Source: Bacteroides sp.
GTDB lineage: Bacteria; Bacteroidota; Bacteroidia; Bacteroidales; Muribaculaceae
Assembly (NCBI GenBank): GCA_023663525.1
Contig: JAMPHF010000003.1
Span: 96,533-160,532 of the forward strand
Direction of reading: 5' to 3'
Length of the DNA: 64,000 nucleotides
Shown: positions 9,069 through 17,794 of the stretch, piece by piece
Layout: every line of letters begins with the position of its first letter
How positions within the stretch are numbered: position 1 is the stretch's first letter
Translations under genes and position numbers: made by a program
The notes under the pieces: generated by a model
What the model saw: only the letters and a program-made list of their open reading frames with translations
The model's database searches: none
What the model was told of the DNA's origin: nothing

Positions 9069-9136
9069 AGTATTAAGTGCTAAGTATTAAGTGCTGAGTA
9101 TTAAGGATTAGGTGCTATGTATTAAGGATTAAGTTC
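9067..9136. repeat. Heptanucleotide tandem repeat array, 10 units
   Basis: Ten contiguous 7-bp units fit the consensus TAAGTRY with drift: GAAGTAT, TAAGTGC, TAAGTAT, TAAGTGC, TGAGTAT, TAAGGAT, TAGGTGC, TATGTAT, TAAGGAT, TAAGTTC. The 14-bp alternation of two unit types is clear at the left end. The array fills most of the gap between the CHR pair and folC and leaves little room for a separate folC promoter. Confidence 0.85.
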
Positions 9137-9166
9137 TGTGTGAGATGCTTTTAAAAGTTTGGATCT

Positions 9167-10438
9167 ATGAATTATAATGATGCGGTGGAGTTTCTTTACA
9201 ATTCTCTGCCTGTTTTTCAGCGTGAGGGTGCCTCGGCCTATAAGCCCGGTCTCGGGACATCTGTTGCTCTTGACAATATTTTCGGTAATCCGCATCGCAG
9301 CTATGCGACAATCCACATTGCCGGCACAAATGGGAAGGGTTCGACCGCACACACGCTCGCAGCCATACTTGCGCGTGCCGGATACAAGACCGGGCTATAC
9401 ACGTCGCCTCACATTTTTGATTTCCGGGAGCGTATAAGGGTTAACGGCCGGAAGATTTCAGAGAAGGCTGTCAGTGATTTCGTGGAGAGATGGAGAGGCA
9501 TGTCCACAGATCTGCATCCGAGTTTCTTTGAATTGACTTCGACCATGGCGTTTGAATATTTCAGAGACTGCGGGGTTGACGTTGCCGTGATTGAGACCGG
9601 TCTTGGCGGACGGCTTGACAGCACGAACATCATTACCCCTGTACTGAGTGTGATAACTAATATCTCGCTTGATCATACCAATCTTCTCGGTGATACTCTT
9701 GAGAAGATAGCACGGGAGAAGGCAGGAATAATTAAACCGGGTGTGCCTGTGGTGATAGGGGAGAGGCAGACTGAGACAATGGCGGTATTCAATGGAAAAG
9801 CCGGGGAGATGGGGTCGCCAATCTTCTATGCCGAAGCAGTGAACGGGATTATCGGGAGTGCTGGCATCAGCTATTCCTCCACTCCATACGGTCCGATTCA
9901 CGGTGAGCTTGGGGGCGAATGTCAGATAAAAAACACGGCAACAATCCTATGCGCATTGCAGCAGTTGGAGAAAGCCGGTTTCCACATCTCGCCGGAGTCT
10001 GTCAGCGGCGGTTTTGCAAACGTTTGTGCGGATACTGGGCTTATGGGGCGTTGGACGAGAATATCCGACAGCCCACTGACTGTCTGCGATACGGGACATA
10101 ATATAGGTGGTTGGAATTACATTGCCGATCAGTTGAACAGTCGTTCCGCAGGGAGGGTGCATCTGATTATCGGGTTTGTGAATGATAAGGATATTTCTGC
10201 CATCCTGCGGTGCATCGCTTCCATCCGTGCTGAAAAGACAATATATTTTTCTTCACCCTCCGTCCCTCGCGGCTTGGTTGCGGACGTGCTTGCAGAGAGA
10301 GCAGCAGAGTTTGGTCTCATCGGCAGGATTGCTCCCGATGTGAATGATGCTCTTGCGGAGGCTAAGCAGGTCGCCTCTGCGGATGACATGATCCTTATTG
10401 CAGGCAGTAATTTCCTTATTGCCGATTTGAAGCTTTAG
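9167..10438 (+). CDS. folC: Bifunctional folylpolyglutamate/dihydrofolate synthase
   Basis: ATP-dependent Mur-ligase-fold enzyme that adds glutamate to dihydropteroate and to folates in the cytoplasm, completing and retaining folate cofactors. It has 423 residues, the family length. Seen: the P-loop IAGTNGKGST (51-60), the YTSPHIFDFRERIRVNG folate-binding segment, the ETGLGGRLDSTN metal/ATP region and DTGHNIGG in the C-terminal domain. The start at 9167 places the usual N-terminal YNDAVEFLYNSLP helix correctly. It is convergent with the CYTH gene, sharing one terminator. Confidence 0.96.
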   Translation: MNYNDAVEFLYNSLPVFQREGASAYKPGLGTSVALDNIFGNPHRSYATIHIAGTNGKGSTAHTLAAILARAGYKTGLYTSPHIFDFRERIRVNGRKISEKAVSDFVERWRGMSTDLHPSFFELTSTMAFEYFRDCGVDVAVIETGLGGRLDSTNIITPVLSVITNISLDHTNLLGDTLEKIAREKAGIIKPGVPVVIGERQTETMAVFNGKAGEMGSPIFYAEAVNGIIGSAGISYSSTPYGPIHGELGGECQIKNTATILCALQQLEKAGFHISPESVSGGFANVCADTGLMGRWTRISDSPLTVCDTGHNIGGWNYIADQLNSRSAGRVHLIIGFVNDKDISAILRCIASIRAEKTIYFSSPSVPRGLVADVLAERAAEFGLIGRIAPDVNDALAEAKQVASADDMILIAGSNFLIADLKL

Positions 10439-10472
10439 AGTGTGTTTAAAAACAATCTCTTAGACACACTCT
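10437..10472. terminator. Bidirectional terminator, folC / CYTH
   Basis: Inverted repeat AGAGTGTGT / ACACACTCT with an 18-nt loop between two convergent stop codons (10438 and 10477). Confidence 0.65.
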
Positions 10473-10476
10473 GAAA

Positions 10477-10953
10477 TCATATCTCCTGCGCGGGGATTCC
10501 GGGAGTAGTGGATAGTGATGAATTGTAGTAGCGCGGATCGCCTGTCACTTCGCGACCTATGAAGTCGGGTATGACGGGGGTGGAATCGGCTGACGGCATC
10601 TCTATTTCGGCGACGGTCAGACCCTCGTGCGAGCCGTGAAACCTGTCTATTTCCCATCTCCATCCATCGATGTTGACCACGTAGCGGGTCTTGTCGATGG
10701 AGAAACCTCCTGCGAGTTTTTCGGCCATCTCCTCCGCGTCACTTACGGGGATGGCAAACTCCCACTCATCGCGCACTGCCCCTTTATTGCGTCCCTTTAT
10801 AGTCAGCCATGCGTCATTGTCGGATATGCGCAGCCTGACAGTTGCGTCGGGGAATGTTGACAGGTATGTCTGGCGGATATGGTGTGACGATTCAGCCAGT
10901 TCCATGTATGAAGTCCCGGTTACGAGAAACTTGCGTTCAATTTCTTTTGCCAT
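10477..10953 (-). CDS. CYTH-domain protein (triphosphate tunnel metalloenzyme)
   Basis: A 158-residue single-domain CYTH protein with the defining ExExK pattern in EIERKFLV near the N-terminus, followed by alternating acidic and basic strand residues (VRLRISDNDAWLTIKGR, EWEFAIP, KTRYVV, WEIDRFHG, VAEIEMP) typical of the triphosphate-binding tunnel. Family members are adenylate cyclases, thiamine triphosphatases or inorganic tripolyphosphatases; short bacterial stand-alone forms are most often tripolyphosphatases. The substrate cannot be told here. It is divergent from the DUF5686 gene. Confidence 0.9.
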   Translation of the reverse strand: MAKEIERKFLVTGTSYMELAESSHHIRQTYLSTFPDATVRLRISDNDAWLTIKGRNKGAVRDEWEFAIPVSDAEEMAEKLAGGFSIDKTRYVVNIDGWRWEIDRFHGSHEGLTVAEIEMPSADSTPVIPDFIGREVTGDPRYYNSSLSTTPGIPAQEI

Positions 10954-11017
10954 AAGCCCAATTGTTAAAAGAGTGAAAATGGATATGCACCATGATGTGT
11001 AATATATCCATAATGAC

Positions 11018-11026
11018 TACTTTTGC
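11018..11026 (+). promoter_or_regulatory. Promoter -7 box that fixes the DUF5686 start
   Basis: TACTTTTGC, a perfect -7 box. It lies downstream of the most 5' in-frame ATG (10992) and so favours the ATG at 11064, which also begins a signal peptide. Confidence 0.65.
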
Positions 11027-11063
11027 AAAGTTAAAAAAGATTGTAACTATTTGCAATATATCC

Positions 11064-13619
11064 ATGGTCAATTTGCGCCCGCATTTGCGCATAATTTTAT
11101 TCCCCGTTTTACTGCTCTCGTTTCTCTCGGCTATCGCTGTCAACGTGACGGTTAATGGAGTCGTACGTGACTCCCAATCGCATGAGCCTGTGCCATTTGC
11201 CACTGTCATGCTGAAGGGTACGGAGCGAGGTGTCCTCACGGATGACGGTGGCCGTTACACCATCACTACCTCCCTGCCTTTTGACAGCGTTTTTGCCTCG
11301 GCGATAGGTTATAGCGATGTCACTGTCCCGGTGAAAGGTAAAGGCAGCAAGATTAAACTCGACATTGAGCTGCACCCGACAGGGGTGATGCTCGGGGAGG
11401 TCATCGCGCGCCCAAAGAGGGAGCATTATTCAAAGAAAAACAATCCTGCGGTGGATTTCATGGAAAAGATACGCCACACGCAGGATTTTAACGATCCGAG
11501 GCGCAACGATAATTACAATTATGACAAGTATGAGCGCATAACGCTTGCAATCAACAATTATCACCCGGACGATTCGACCAAGAAAGGTCTTTCGGGTAAT
11601 TTTGCGTTTCTGAAAGAGTATATTGATACTTCAGAGGTCTCCGGCAAGCCGATTCTCAACATTGCATTGCGTGAAAAACTCTCGTCTGTCCACTATCGGC
11701 ACGACCCTAAGTCGCAGAAGGAATATGTCAGAGGTCTGCGCTCATCGGGACTTGATGATGTGCTTGACAAACAGAGTGTACAGACATTCTATGAGGATGT
11801 GTTGCGCGAGGTGGATGTCTATGGTAATGACATAACGATTCTCCAGACCCGTTTTGTGTCACCGCTCTCGCGCATCGCCCCTGATTTCTACAAATTCTAT
11901 CTGACGGATACTGTCGTGGTTGACACGACGCGTTGCGTCGAGCTGACGTTTGTCCCCCGCAATCCGAGTTCGCTTGGATTTACCGGACGTTTCTATGTGC
12001 CGGTTGGCGATTCCACAATGTTTATAAAGAGAATCATCCTCCGGGCTCCGCATGACATTAACCTTAATTATATTGACGGTCTGGTCATAAGTCAGGATTA
12101 TGTAAAGGCTGCGGATGGTTCGCGTTTGAAGGTGAGGGATGACATGATGCTTGAAGCACATGTGCTTCCGGGTACTCCCGGGATATATGGGCATCGCTAC
12201 ACCGTCTATGACGGCCATAATTTTGATGCGGCACCTGATCAATCGATTTTTGAACGTGGTGCGGAGCAGATTTATGCACCGGAGGCAAGGTATCAGGACA
12301 AGGACTATTGGGAGGCCAACCGTAAGGCTGAGATCGGTCACGGTGCGAACTCGATTGAGCAGATGATGACACGTCTGCGCTCCGTCCCGCTGTTCTATTG
12401 GGGCGAGAAGACTGTCAGACTTTTCACTTCCGGATATGTCCCGCTTGGTCGGCCTTCATATTTTGATCTCGGTCCCATGACGACGATGATTTCATATAAT
12501 GCCATCGAGGGGCTGCGTCTGAAACTCGGCGGAATGACCACCGCCAATCTATCTCCGCGATGGTTCGGCAGAGGATATGTGGCACGGGGTTTCAAGGATC
12601 ACAAGTGGAAATATCGCGGGGAGCTGGAGTATTCTTTCCGCGACAAGGAGTATCACTCGCGTGAGTTCCCGGTTCATTCGATAAGGGCGACGCAGCTCTA
12701 TGACATTGACCGTCTCGGGCAATTGTCGGTGATGCATAATGTCGATAATATCTTCCTCTCGTTCCGCCGTATGCCTGACCGCCAGGAGACGTATCATCGT
12801 GTCAGTCAGATTGAATATATCCTTGAAACTGAAAATCATTTCTCGCTTGAGGCCCGTATCCGGCAGGAGCGGCAGTATGCCACGGAGTTCATGACTTTTA
12901 TAAATGGCTATGGCGAGAACTTCCGCCACTACACGATGAATTCTTTCCGACTGATGTTGCGTTATGCTCCGGGCGAAAAGTTCTATCAGATGAAGACCGG
13001 CAGAATACCGATCAATATGGATGCTCCGATTTTTACGATTTCCCACACGTTTGCCCCCAAGGGATTTATGGGTAATCCGTTCGCGCTGAATGTCACGGAG
13101 GCTTCGGTGAGCAAGCGTTTCTGGCTTTCGGCCTTCGGATGTGTGGATGTCGGGATCAAAGGCGGTCATGTTTGGTCACGTTCACCATATCCCAATCTGT
13201 TGCCTCCGGGGGCGAATCTGTCGTATGTCATTCAGTCGGATCTTTTCTCATGCCTGAATCCGATGGAGTTTATCAATGACTCGTATGCCCAGTGGGACAT
13301 CACGTATTGGGCCAATGGAGCGTTACTGAACAATATCCCGCTGCTTAAAAAACTGAAACTGCGTGAGGCTGTGACTTTCAAAGGTGTGTGGGGCCATCTG
13401 AGTGACCGGAACAATCCGGCGAAGAACCCGGAACTGTATACTTTTCCCGAAATCACACACACGCAGTTGATGACAGACGAGCCATATATGGAGATTGGTG
13501 CCGGATTTGATAATATCCTGCGTATTCTGCGTGTTGACTATACGTGGCGATTAACTTACCGGGACAATCCCGGCGCATGCAAGAGTGGTCTGCGTTTCAC
13601 ATTCCATTTCACATTCTGA
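11064..13619 (+). CDS. DUF5686 / carboxypeptidase-regulatory-like outer-membrane protein
   Basis: An 851-residue envelope protein. From the chosen ATG it begins with a signal peptide (MVNLRPHLRIILFPVLLLSF), then a carboxypeptidase-D-like regulatory domain (VNGVVRDSQSHEPVPFATVM), then a long region rich in alternating aromatic and polar strands that ends FTFHFTF, a terminal-Phe beta-barrel ending. This is the DUF5686 layout, common in Bacteroidetes and predicted to be an outer-membrane barrel of unknown function. An upstream in-frame ATG at 10992 is disfavoured because a promoter box lies between the two. It is monocistronic, with a strong terminator behind. Confidence 0.9.
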   Translation: MVNLRPHLRIILFPVLLLSFLSAIAVNVTVNGVVRDSQSHEPVPFATVMLKGTERGVLTDDGGRYTITTSLPFDSVFASAIGYSDVTVPVKGKGSKIKLDIELHPTGVMLGEVIARPKREHYSKKNNPAVDFMEKIRHTQDFNDPRRNDNYNYDKYERITLAINNYHPDDSTKKGLSGNFAFLKEYIDTSEVSGKPILNIALREKLSSVHYRHDPKSQKEYVRGLRSSGLDDVLDKQSVQTFYEDVLREVDVYGNDITILQTRFVSPLSRIAPDFYKFYLTDTVVVDTTRCVELTFVPRNPSSLGFTGRFYVPVGDSTMFIKRIILRAPHDINLNYIDGLVISQDYVKAADGSRLKVRDDMMLEAHVLPGTPGIYGHRYTVYDGHNFDAAPDQSIFERGAEQIYAPEARYQDKDYWEANRKAEIGHGANSIEQMMTRLRSVPLFYWGEKTVRLFTSGYVPLGRPSYFDLGPMTTMISYNAIEGLRLKLGGMTTANLSPRWFGRGYVARGFKDHKWKYRGELEYSFRDKEYHSREFPVHSIRATQLYDIDRLGQLSVMHNVDNIFLSFRRMPDRQETYHRVSQIEYILETENHFSLEARIRQERQYATEFMTFINGYGENFRHYTMNSFRLMLRYAPGEKFYQMKTGRIPINMDAPIFTISHTFAPKGFMGNPFALNVTEASVSKRFWLSAFGCVDVGIKGGHVWSRSPYPNLLPPGANLSYVIQSDLFSCLNPMEFINDSYAQWDITYWANGALLNNIPLLKKLKLREAVTFKGVWGHLSDRNNPAKNPELYTFPEITHTQLMTDEPYMEIGAGFDNILRILRVDYTWRLTYRDNPGACKSGLRFTFHFTF

Positions 13620-13637
13620 CAATTGATCGAAAACTTA

Positions 13638-13676
13638 CACCGGCCACGCGCAAAATTATTTTGCGTGTGACCGGTG
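13638..13676. terminator. Strong terminator between convergent genes
   Basis: Imperfect inverted repeat of about 17 bp (arms beginning CACCGGCCACGCGCAAAA) with a 4-nt loop, between the DUF5686 stop and the convergent ligase stop. Confidence 0.75.
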
Positions 13677-13740
13677 CGTGTTTCGTAATGCCGGAAAGAC
13701 ATCTGATATTTACAGCCGGAGCTGTTGTTCGGCAAGGCTA

Positions 13741-15402
13741 TTATCTTGGCTGATACAGATAGCGTTTGATTGAGCGTTTGGGAGTCTTCTCAAATTCCTC
13801 ATTCATCAGATTGAAGCGGTTGACTTGTGAATAGGATGGGAGTGAGGCGTTGAGAGTCTTGATGTTGTCTTCCATGAGACCGTTTATGGCATCCTCAGCC
13901 ATGCCTTGTGACGTGAGGCTTTCAATGTCGGGATAGATGAGTGCGACCAGACGGCCTTCGCCTCCATCAATGATCAGTGACTCTGCGACGTAGGGGAGAT
14001 TGTTGAGTTTATCTTCAATCTCCTCGGGATAGATGTTCTGACCGGAAGCTCCGAGAATCATGTTCTTGTCGCGGCCACGGATGTAGAGGAATCCGTCTTC
14101 GTCAAGATTGCATATATCGCCTGTCGAGAGCCAGCCATCCTCGGTCATGCATGCTTCGGTGGCTTCGGGATTTTTGTAATAGCCGAGCATGACGTTCTCA
14201 CCCTTGACATAGAGTATGCCGGGTTTGTTGGCCGGGTCATGCGAGTCTATTTTGGCTTCTATGCGGTCAACGATGCGTCCACACGAAGCCATGCGGTTGA
14301 TCTGCGACGATGAGTAGGAGATGAGCGGTCCACATTCGGTCATACCGTAGCCGACGGTGTAGGGGAATCCGATGCGGCGCAGGAACTTCTCGACATCACG
14401 GTTGAGTCCGGCACCACCGATGACGATTTCTTTCACGTTGCCTCCGAAAGTTTCAGTCAGTCGGTCCTTGATTTTGCTTAAGAGTCGTTCGTCAACGTAG
14501 GGTACCATCAGCATCAGTTTCATCAGTGGTTTCTCAAGCATCGGGAAGACGCGAGTGCGGATGATTTTCTCGATGATGAGCGGCACGGCTATTATGTAGC
14601 GCGGACGCACTTTTGCAAACGCATCCATGATGATGCGTGGCGACGGTGTGCGGGTCAGGATGTAGATGTGATTGCCGCTGACGAATGGACGGAGCATGTC
14701 AATGGTCAGTCCATACATGTGGGCGAGTGGCAGCATACACACCACTCCGTCGCCCGGATCTGTCGGGAGAAAGTCGATGCAGAATTGTACGTTTGACCAC
14801 AAGCTGCGGTAGGGTAGCATCACTCCTTTGGAAAATCCTGTCGATCCGGAAGTGTAGCTTATCAGGCACAGTTCTTCTTTTTCGTCAACATGGTAGACCA
14901 CGTCCTCCGGGACAAAACGGTCCGGATAACGGTGACCAAAAAGTTCGTTGAGATGGGCGCGGGCATTGACGAGTTTGTCGTCATTGCTGTGGATAAGCGA
15001 GAAATCTTTGACTGACAGTGCGCCAATCAGCTCGCTCATGCCTTCAGGATTCAGATTTTCCCATATATTCTCGTCAACGATGGCGAGCTTGGCCTCGCTG
15101 TGGTTGATGAGGTGCTGTATGTTGTCGGACTTGAAATCAGGGAGTATCGGGACTATGACTGCTCCATAGGTCAATGTGGCTATGAACGATACGCACCAGA
15201 GCGAACTGTTTTTTGCACACAATGCCACTTTGTCACCACGGCGAATGCCTATCGCTTCATACAAGAGGTGAAGTTTGGCAATTTTACGGGCTACATCTTT
15301 GTAGGTCAACGTTGCTCCTCCAAAGTCTGTAAATGCCGGAAGCTCCCAGTAATTTCTGACAGCGTCCTGAAAATATAGATTAAGGCTTTCGCGGGCTTCC
15401 AT
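13741..15402 (-). CDS. AMP-binding long-chain acyl-CoA (or acyl-ACP) ligase
   Basis: ANL-superfamily adenylate-forming enzyme of 553 residues, expected to activate fatty acids as acyl-AMP and transfer them to CoA or ACP at the inner face of the membrane. Seen in order: the P-loop SYTSGSTGFSKGVMLPY, YGMTECGPLISY, the hinge motif STGDICNLDEDGFLYIRGRDKNMI shortened here to its core TGD and RGRDK, and a C-terminal lysine in TPKRSIKRYLY. It is shorter than typical FadD-like enzymes (about 600). No acyl carrier gene adjoins it, so substrate chain length and acceptor are open. A perfect -7 box lies about 86 bp upstream. Confidence 0.9.
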   Translation of the reverse strand: MEARESLNLYFQDAVRNYWELPAFTDFGGATLTYKDVARKIAKLHLLYEAIGIRRGDKVALCAKNSSLWCVSFIATLTYGAVIVPILPDFKSDNIQHLINHSEAKLAIVDENIWENLNPEGMSELIGALSVKDFSLIHSNDDKLVNARAHLNELFGHRYPDRFVPEDVVYHVDEKEELCLISYTSGSTGFSKGVMLPYRSLWSNVQFCIDFLPTDPGDGVVCMLPLAHMYGLTIDMLRPFVSGNHIYILTRTPSPRIIMDAFAKVRPRYIIAVPLIIEKIIRTRVFPMLEKPLMKLMLMVPYVDERLLSKIKDRLTETFGGNVKEIVIGGAGLNRDVEKFLRRIGFPYTVGYGMTECGPLISYSSSQINRMASCGRIVDRIEAKIDSHDPANKPGILYVKGENVMLGYYKNPEATEACMTEDGWLSTGDICNLDEDGFLYIRGRDKNMILGASGQNIYPEEIEDKLNNLPYVAESLIIDGGEGRLVALIYPDIESLTSQGMAEDAINGLMEDNIKTLNASLPSYSQVNRFNLMNEEFEKTPKRSIKRYLYQPR

Positions 15403-15487
15403 TTTCGGAAAATGTTCTAAAAATAATGATGGTGAAACGTGGGTGAGGATAGAGGGTCGGAGAGATTCCTGCGAGGGGAAACTGCGT

Positions 15488-15496
15488 GCAAAATTA
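15488..15496 (-). promoter_or_regulatory. Promoter -7 box for the acyl ligase
   Basis: TAATTTTGC on the minus strand, a perfect -7 match, giving an expected leader of about 80 nt. Confidence 0.65.
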
Positions 15497-15540
15497 GCAA
15501 AAAAGGATTAGATTATGCCAATCCTGCAATAAATAAATCT

Positions 15541-15588
15541 TAAAAGCCCGTCCGAGTTTGAGTGTATGTTCAAATCGGACAGGCTTTT
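15541..15588. terminator. asnA terminator
   Basis: Inverted repeat with arms AAAAGCCCGTCCGA and TCGGACAGGCTTTT (one mismatch) and flanking A/T runs that allow termination on either strand. It follows asnA after about 240 bp. Confidence 0.75.
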
Positions 15589-15824
15589 GGAATGCTGACG
15601 GACTATGCGCGGACACAACGCGTTTTGTAATGTTGAGTACCTTGTTGGAAACTTGCAGCGAAGGTTTGTGATCGTTTTTTGAATTTGTTAAATGTGACGA
15701 ATGTAGTCTATAGTTTCACAATGGATAGGATGGGAGAGAGGTGAATGAGTAAGGGTCGCACAGAAGTGTGTATGATGTGTAAGCCGTGTGTCAATATTGC
15801 GTGTGTCAATATTATAGGTGAGAG

Positions 15825-16859
15825 TTAGAGCAATTCGATACCGGCCTCGGCGCATTGCCTGATCTGGTCTTCGGGCCATATTGAGGCCTGGACTTCCCCG
15901 ATGTGGGCTTTGTGGAGAAGGAACATGCACAGACGGCTTTGCCCGATGCCACCACCGATGGAGTAGGGGAGTTTGTTTTCAATCAGCATACGGTGGAACG
16001 GAAGTTGGGCACGTTCGGTGCATCCGCGTATTTCAAGCTGTTCTACCAATGACTCCGGGCTGACACGAATGCCCATTGATGAAATCTCAAAGGGTATTTC
16101 AAGCACGGGATTCCATAGGATTATGTCGCCGTTCAATCCGTGATAGCCATCCTCGTTCAGTGAAATCCAGTCATCATAGTCGGGTGAACGGCCATCATGA
16201 GGCTCGCCGCCGTCAATTGGAGCCCCGATACCTATAATAAATATAGCCCCGTATTCTTTGGCGGCAATCGCCTCACGCTCGCGTGGTGTCTTGTCGGGGT
16301 ACTGCTTTGCGAGCTGTTCGGCATGTAGGAATGTGATTTCCTTGGGAAGCACGGGTGTTATGTGTGGGAAACGCTCGAACACCATCTGCTCCACCTCAAG
16401 AAGTGTGCGGTAGATTGTCCTGACGGTTTCTTTGAGATAGGAGAGGGTACGGTCTTCCTTGCGGATGCTCTTTTCCCAATCCCACTGGTCAACGTAGAGT
16501 GAATGGAGATTGTCGAGGTCCTCGAATGTACGGATTGCATTCATGTCGGTATACAGTCCATAGCCGGGGGCGATGTCGTAAGCACCGAGTTTATAGCGTT
16601 TCCATTTGGCGAGGGAATGGACGACTTCGGCTGTTTTGCCATCCATAGCATCGATGGTGAACGATACTGCCTGCTCCACGCCGTTGAGATTGTCATTGAG
16701 ACCGGTGCCTGTGAGGAGGAACAGCGGAGCTGTCACTCGGCGCAGTTTTAACTCTCTGGCAAGTGTGGTCTGAAAGGCATCCTTGACCATTTTGATGGCA
16801 ACTTCTGTCGTCTCCGGCAGAAGTTTGCGGTGATATTTCTTTGGGAGAATGAGTGGCAT
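15825..16859 (-). CDS. asnA: Aspartate-ammonia ligase (asparagine synthetase A)
   Basis: Makes asparagine from aspartate, ammonia and ATP in the cytoplasm; a class II aminoacyl-tRNA-synthetase-like fold. It has 344 residues (E. coli 330). Seen: the opening LILPKKYHRKLLPETTEVAI, the LFLLTGTGLNDNLNG motif, the WKRYKLGAYDI segment, DWISLNEDGYHGLNGDIILW and the ATP-binding GGGIGQSRLCMFLL near the C-terminus. Single gene with its own promoter box and a terminator. Confidence 0.96.
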   Translation of the reverse strand: MPLILPKKYHRKLLPETTEVAIKMVKDAFQTTLARELKLRRVTAPLFLLTGTGLNDNLNGVEQAVSFTIDAMDGKTAEVVHSLAKWKRYKLGAYDIAPGYGLYTDMNAIRTFEDLDNLHSLYVDQWDWEKSIRKEDRTLSYLKETVRTIYRTLLEVEQMVFERFPHITPVLPKEITFLHAEQLAKQYPDKTPREREAIAAKEYGAIFIIGIGAPIDGGEPHDGRSPDYDDWISLNEDGYHGLNGDIILWNPVLEIPFEISSMGIRVSPESLVEQLEIRGCTERAQLPFHRMLIENKLPYSIGGGIGQSRLCMFLLHKAHIGEVQASIWPEDQIRQCAEAGIELL

Positions 16860-16911
16860 AACAGTGGAATAGTTTATGTTTGTTTAAATGTGAATAATTT
16901 TTGTATCTGCG

Positions 16912-16920
16912 GCAAAGGTA
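16912..16920 (-). promoter_or_regulatory. Promoter -7 box for asnA
   Basis: TACCTTTGC on the minus strand, 53 bp before the asnA start. Confidence 0.65.
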
Positions 16921-17145
16921 AAGGTTATTTTTAATACTTGCAAGCAAATTGCTATAAATTTCATAATTTTTATTGCAAAATGATAATAAATGCGGAAATA
17001 CTGTGTCTTTCTGTGTTGCGGAATTGCATTTGAGGATGACAGTTTGCCATCAGGAATCAAGTTTGGCAACATGTCGGAATGACGGAAAAGGTTGCGAGGA
17101 AATTATGAAAACTTGTCAACATGACGAAACAAACAAAGATAAAAA
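16921..17145. other. A+T-rich intergenic stretch between asnA and tsaC
   Basis: No coding frame with a plausible start or composition is seen on either strand. The region between two divergent promoters is A+T-rich and may hold regulatory sites, but none is recognised before 17146. Confidence 0.5.
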
Positions 17146-17181
17146 TGTCATGAGTTATTTTTTTATCGTCACTAAATAAGT

Positions 17182-17190
17182 TAAATTTGC
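17182..17190 (+). promoter_or_regulatory. Promoter -7 box for tsaC
   Basis: TAAATTTGC, a perfect -7 box ending 10 bp before the ATG at 17201. The predicted leader is only about 8 nt, or 20 nt if the ATG at 17213 is used. Confidence 0.65.
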
Positions 17191-17200
17191 AGTAAGAAAA

Positions 17201-17782
17201 ATGAAACCATTGATGACACTTGAGCAAGATATTCGCAGCGCGGTGGCTACTTTGAGGAGTGGCGGTGTGATTCTCTACCCGACCGATACGGTTTGGGGAA
17301 TAGGATGTGACGCTACCAATCCGATGGCTGTCAGGAAGGTTTTTGAGATTAAACGACGGGCTGATTCCAAAGCTCTCATCACGCTCGTGGGAGATGTCTC
17401 GGAAGTGGCACGCTATTCCGGCACTGATTTGGAGCAGGTCATGGCCGCGACGAGGAATGCTGACCGCCCTGTGACGGTGGTATATCCCGGCGGACGAGGT
17501 CTGGCTCCGGAACTGCTGGCTGCCGACGGGAGTGTCGGTATCCGTGTGACTGATGAGGAGGTCTCTGCGGGTTTGTGCAGGGCGCTCGGTCGTCCGATAG
17601 TGTCAACTTCGGCAAATATCAGTGGCGAACGACCGGCCGCTGTCTTCAGCGAAATATCATCGGAAATAATCGCTGCTGTCGATTACGTGATGGAGGCGCG
17701 GCGTGACGATTACCGACGGTCGCGTCCCTCGCGCGTGGTCAGGCTGAATGTCGATGGTTCAATAGAAGTCATTCGTCCCTAA
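17201..17782 (+). CDS. tsaC: L-threonylcarbamoyladenylate synthase (YrdC/TsaC type)
   Basis: Makes threonylcarbamoyl-AMP from threonine, bicarbonate and ATP, the first step of t6A37 modification of ANN-decoding tRNAs. The 193 residues form one YrdC domain: GGVILYPTDTVWGIGCDA near the N-terminus, the KRR...KAL binding segment, and the PIVSTSANISG motif towards the C-terminus. It lacks the extra Sua5 domain, so it is the short type. A second ATG at 17213 (MTLEQDIRS) is a possible start. The next gene begins 12 bp on, suggesting co-transcription with the sugar transferase. Confidence 0.94.
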   Translation: MKPLMTLEQDIRSAVATLRSGGVILYPTDTVWGIGCDATNPMAVRKVFEIKRRADSKALITLVGDVSEVARYSGTDLEQVMAATRNADRPVTVVYPGGRGLAPELLAADGSVGIRVTDEEVSAGLCRALGRPIVSTSANISGERPAAVFSEISSEIIAAVDYVMEARRDDYRRSRPSRVVRLNVDGSIEVIRP

Positions 17783-17794
17783 ACAGTCGGTGGT

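Larger units (their letters stand above)
15403..15824. other. 422-bp intergenic stretch
   Basis: Holds the minus-strand promoter of the ligase (15488-15496), a strong hairpin (15541-15588) and, near asnA, a tandem copy of GTGTGTCAATATT (15787-15813, separated by GC). No convincing coding frame is seen; between 15589 and 15786 nothing is recognised. Confidence 0.6.

Noticed and set aside
12549..13169. 206-residue minus-strand frame inside the DUF5686 gene
   Set aside because: Opposite a clear barrel-type coding sequence; no promoter or family likeness.
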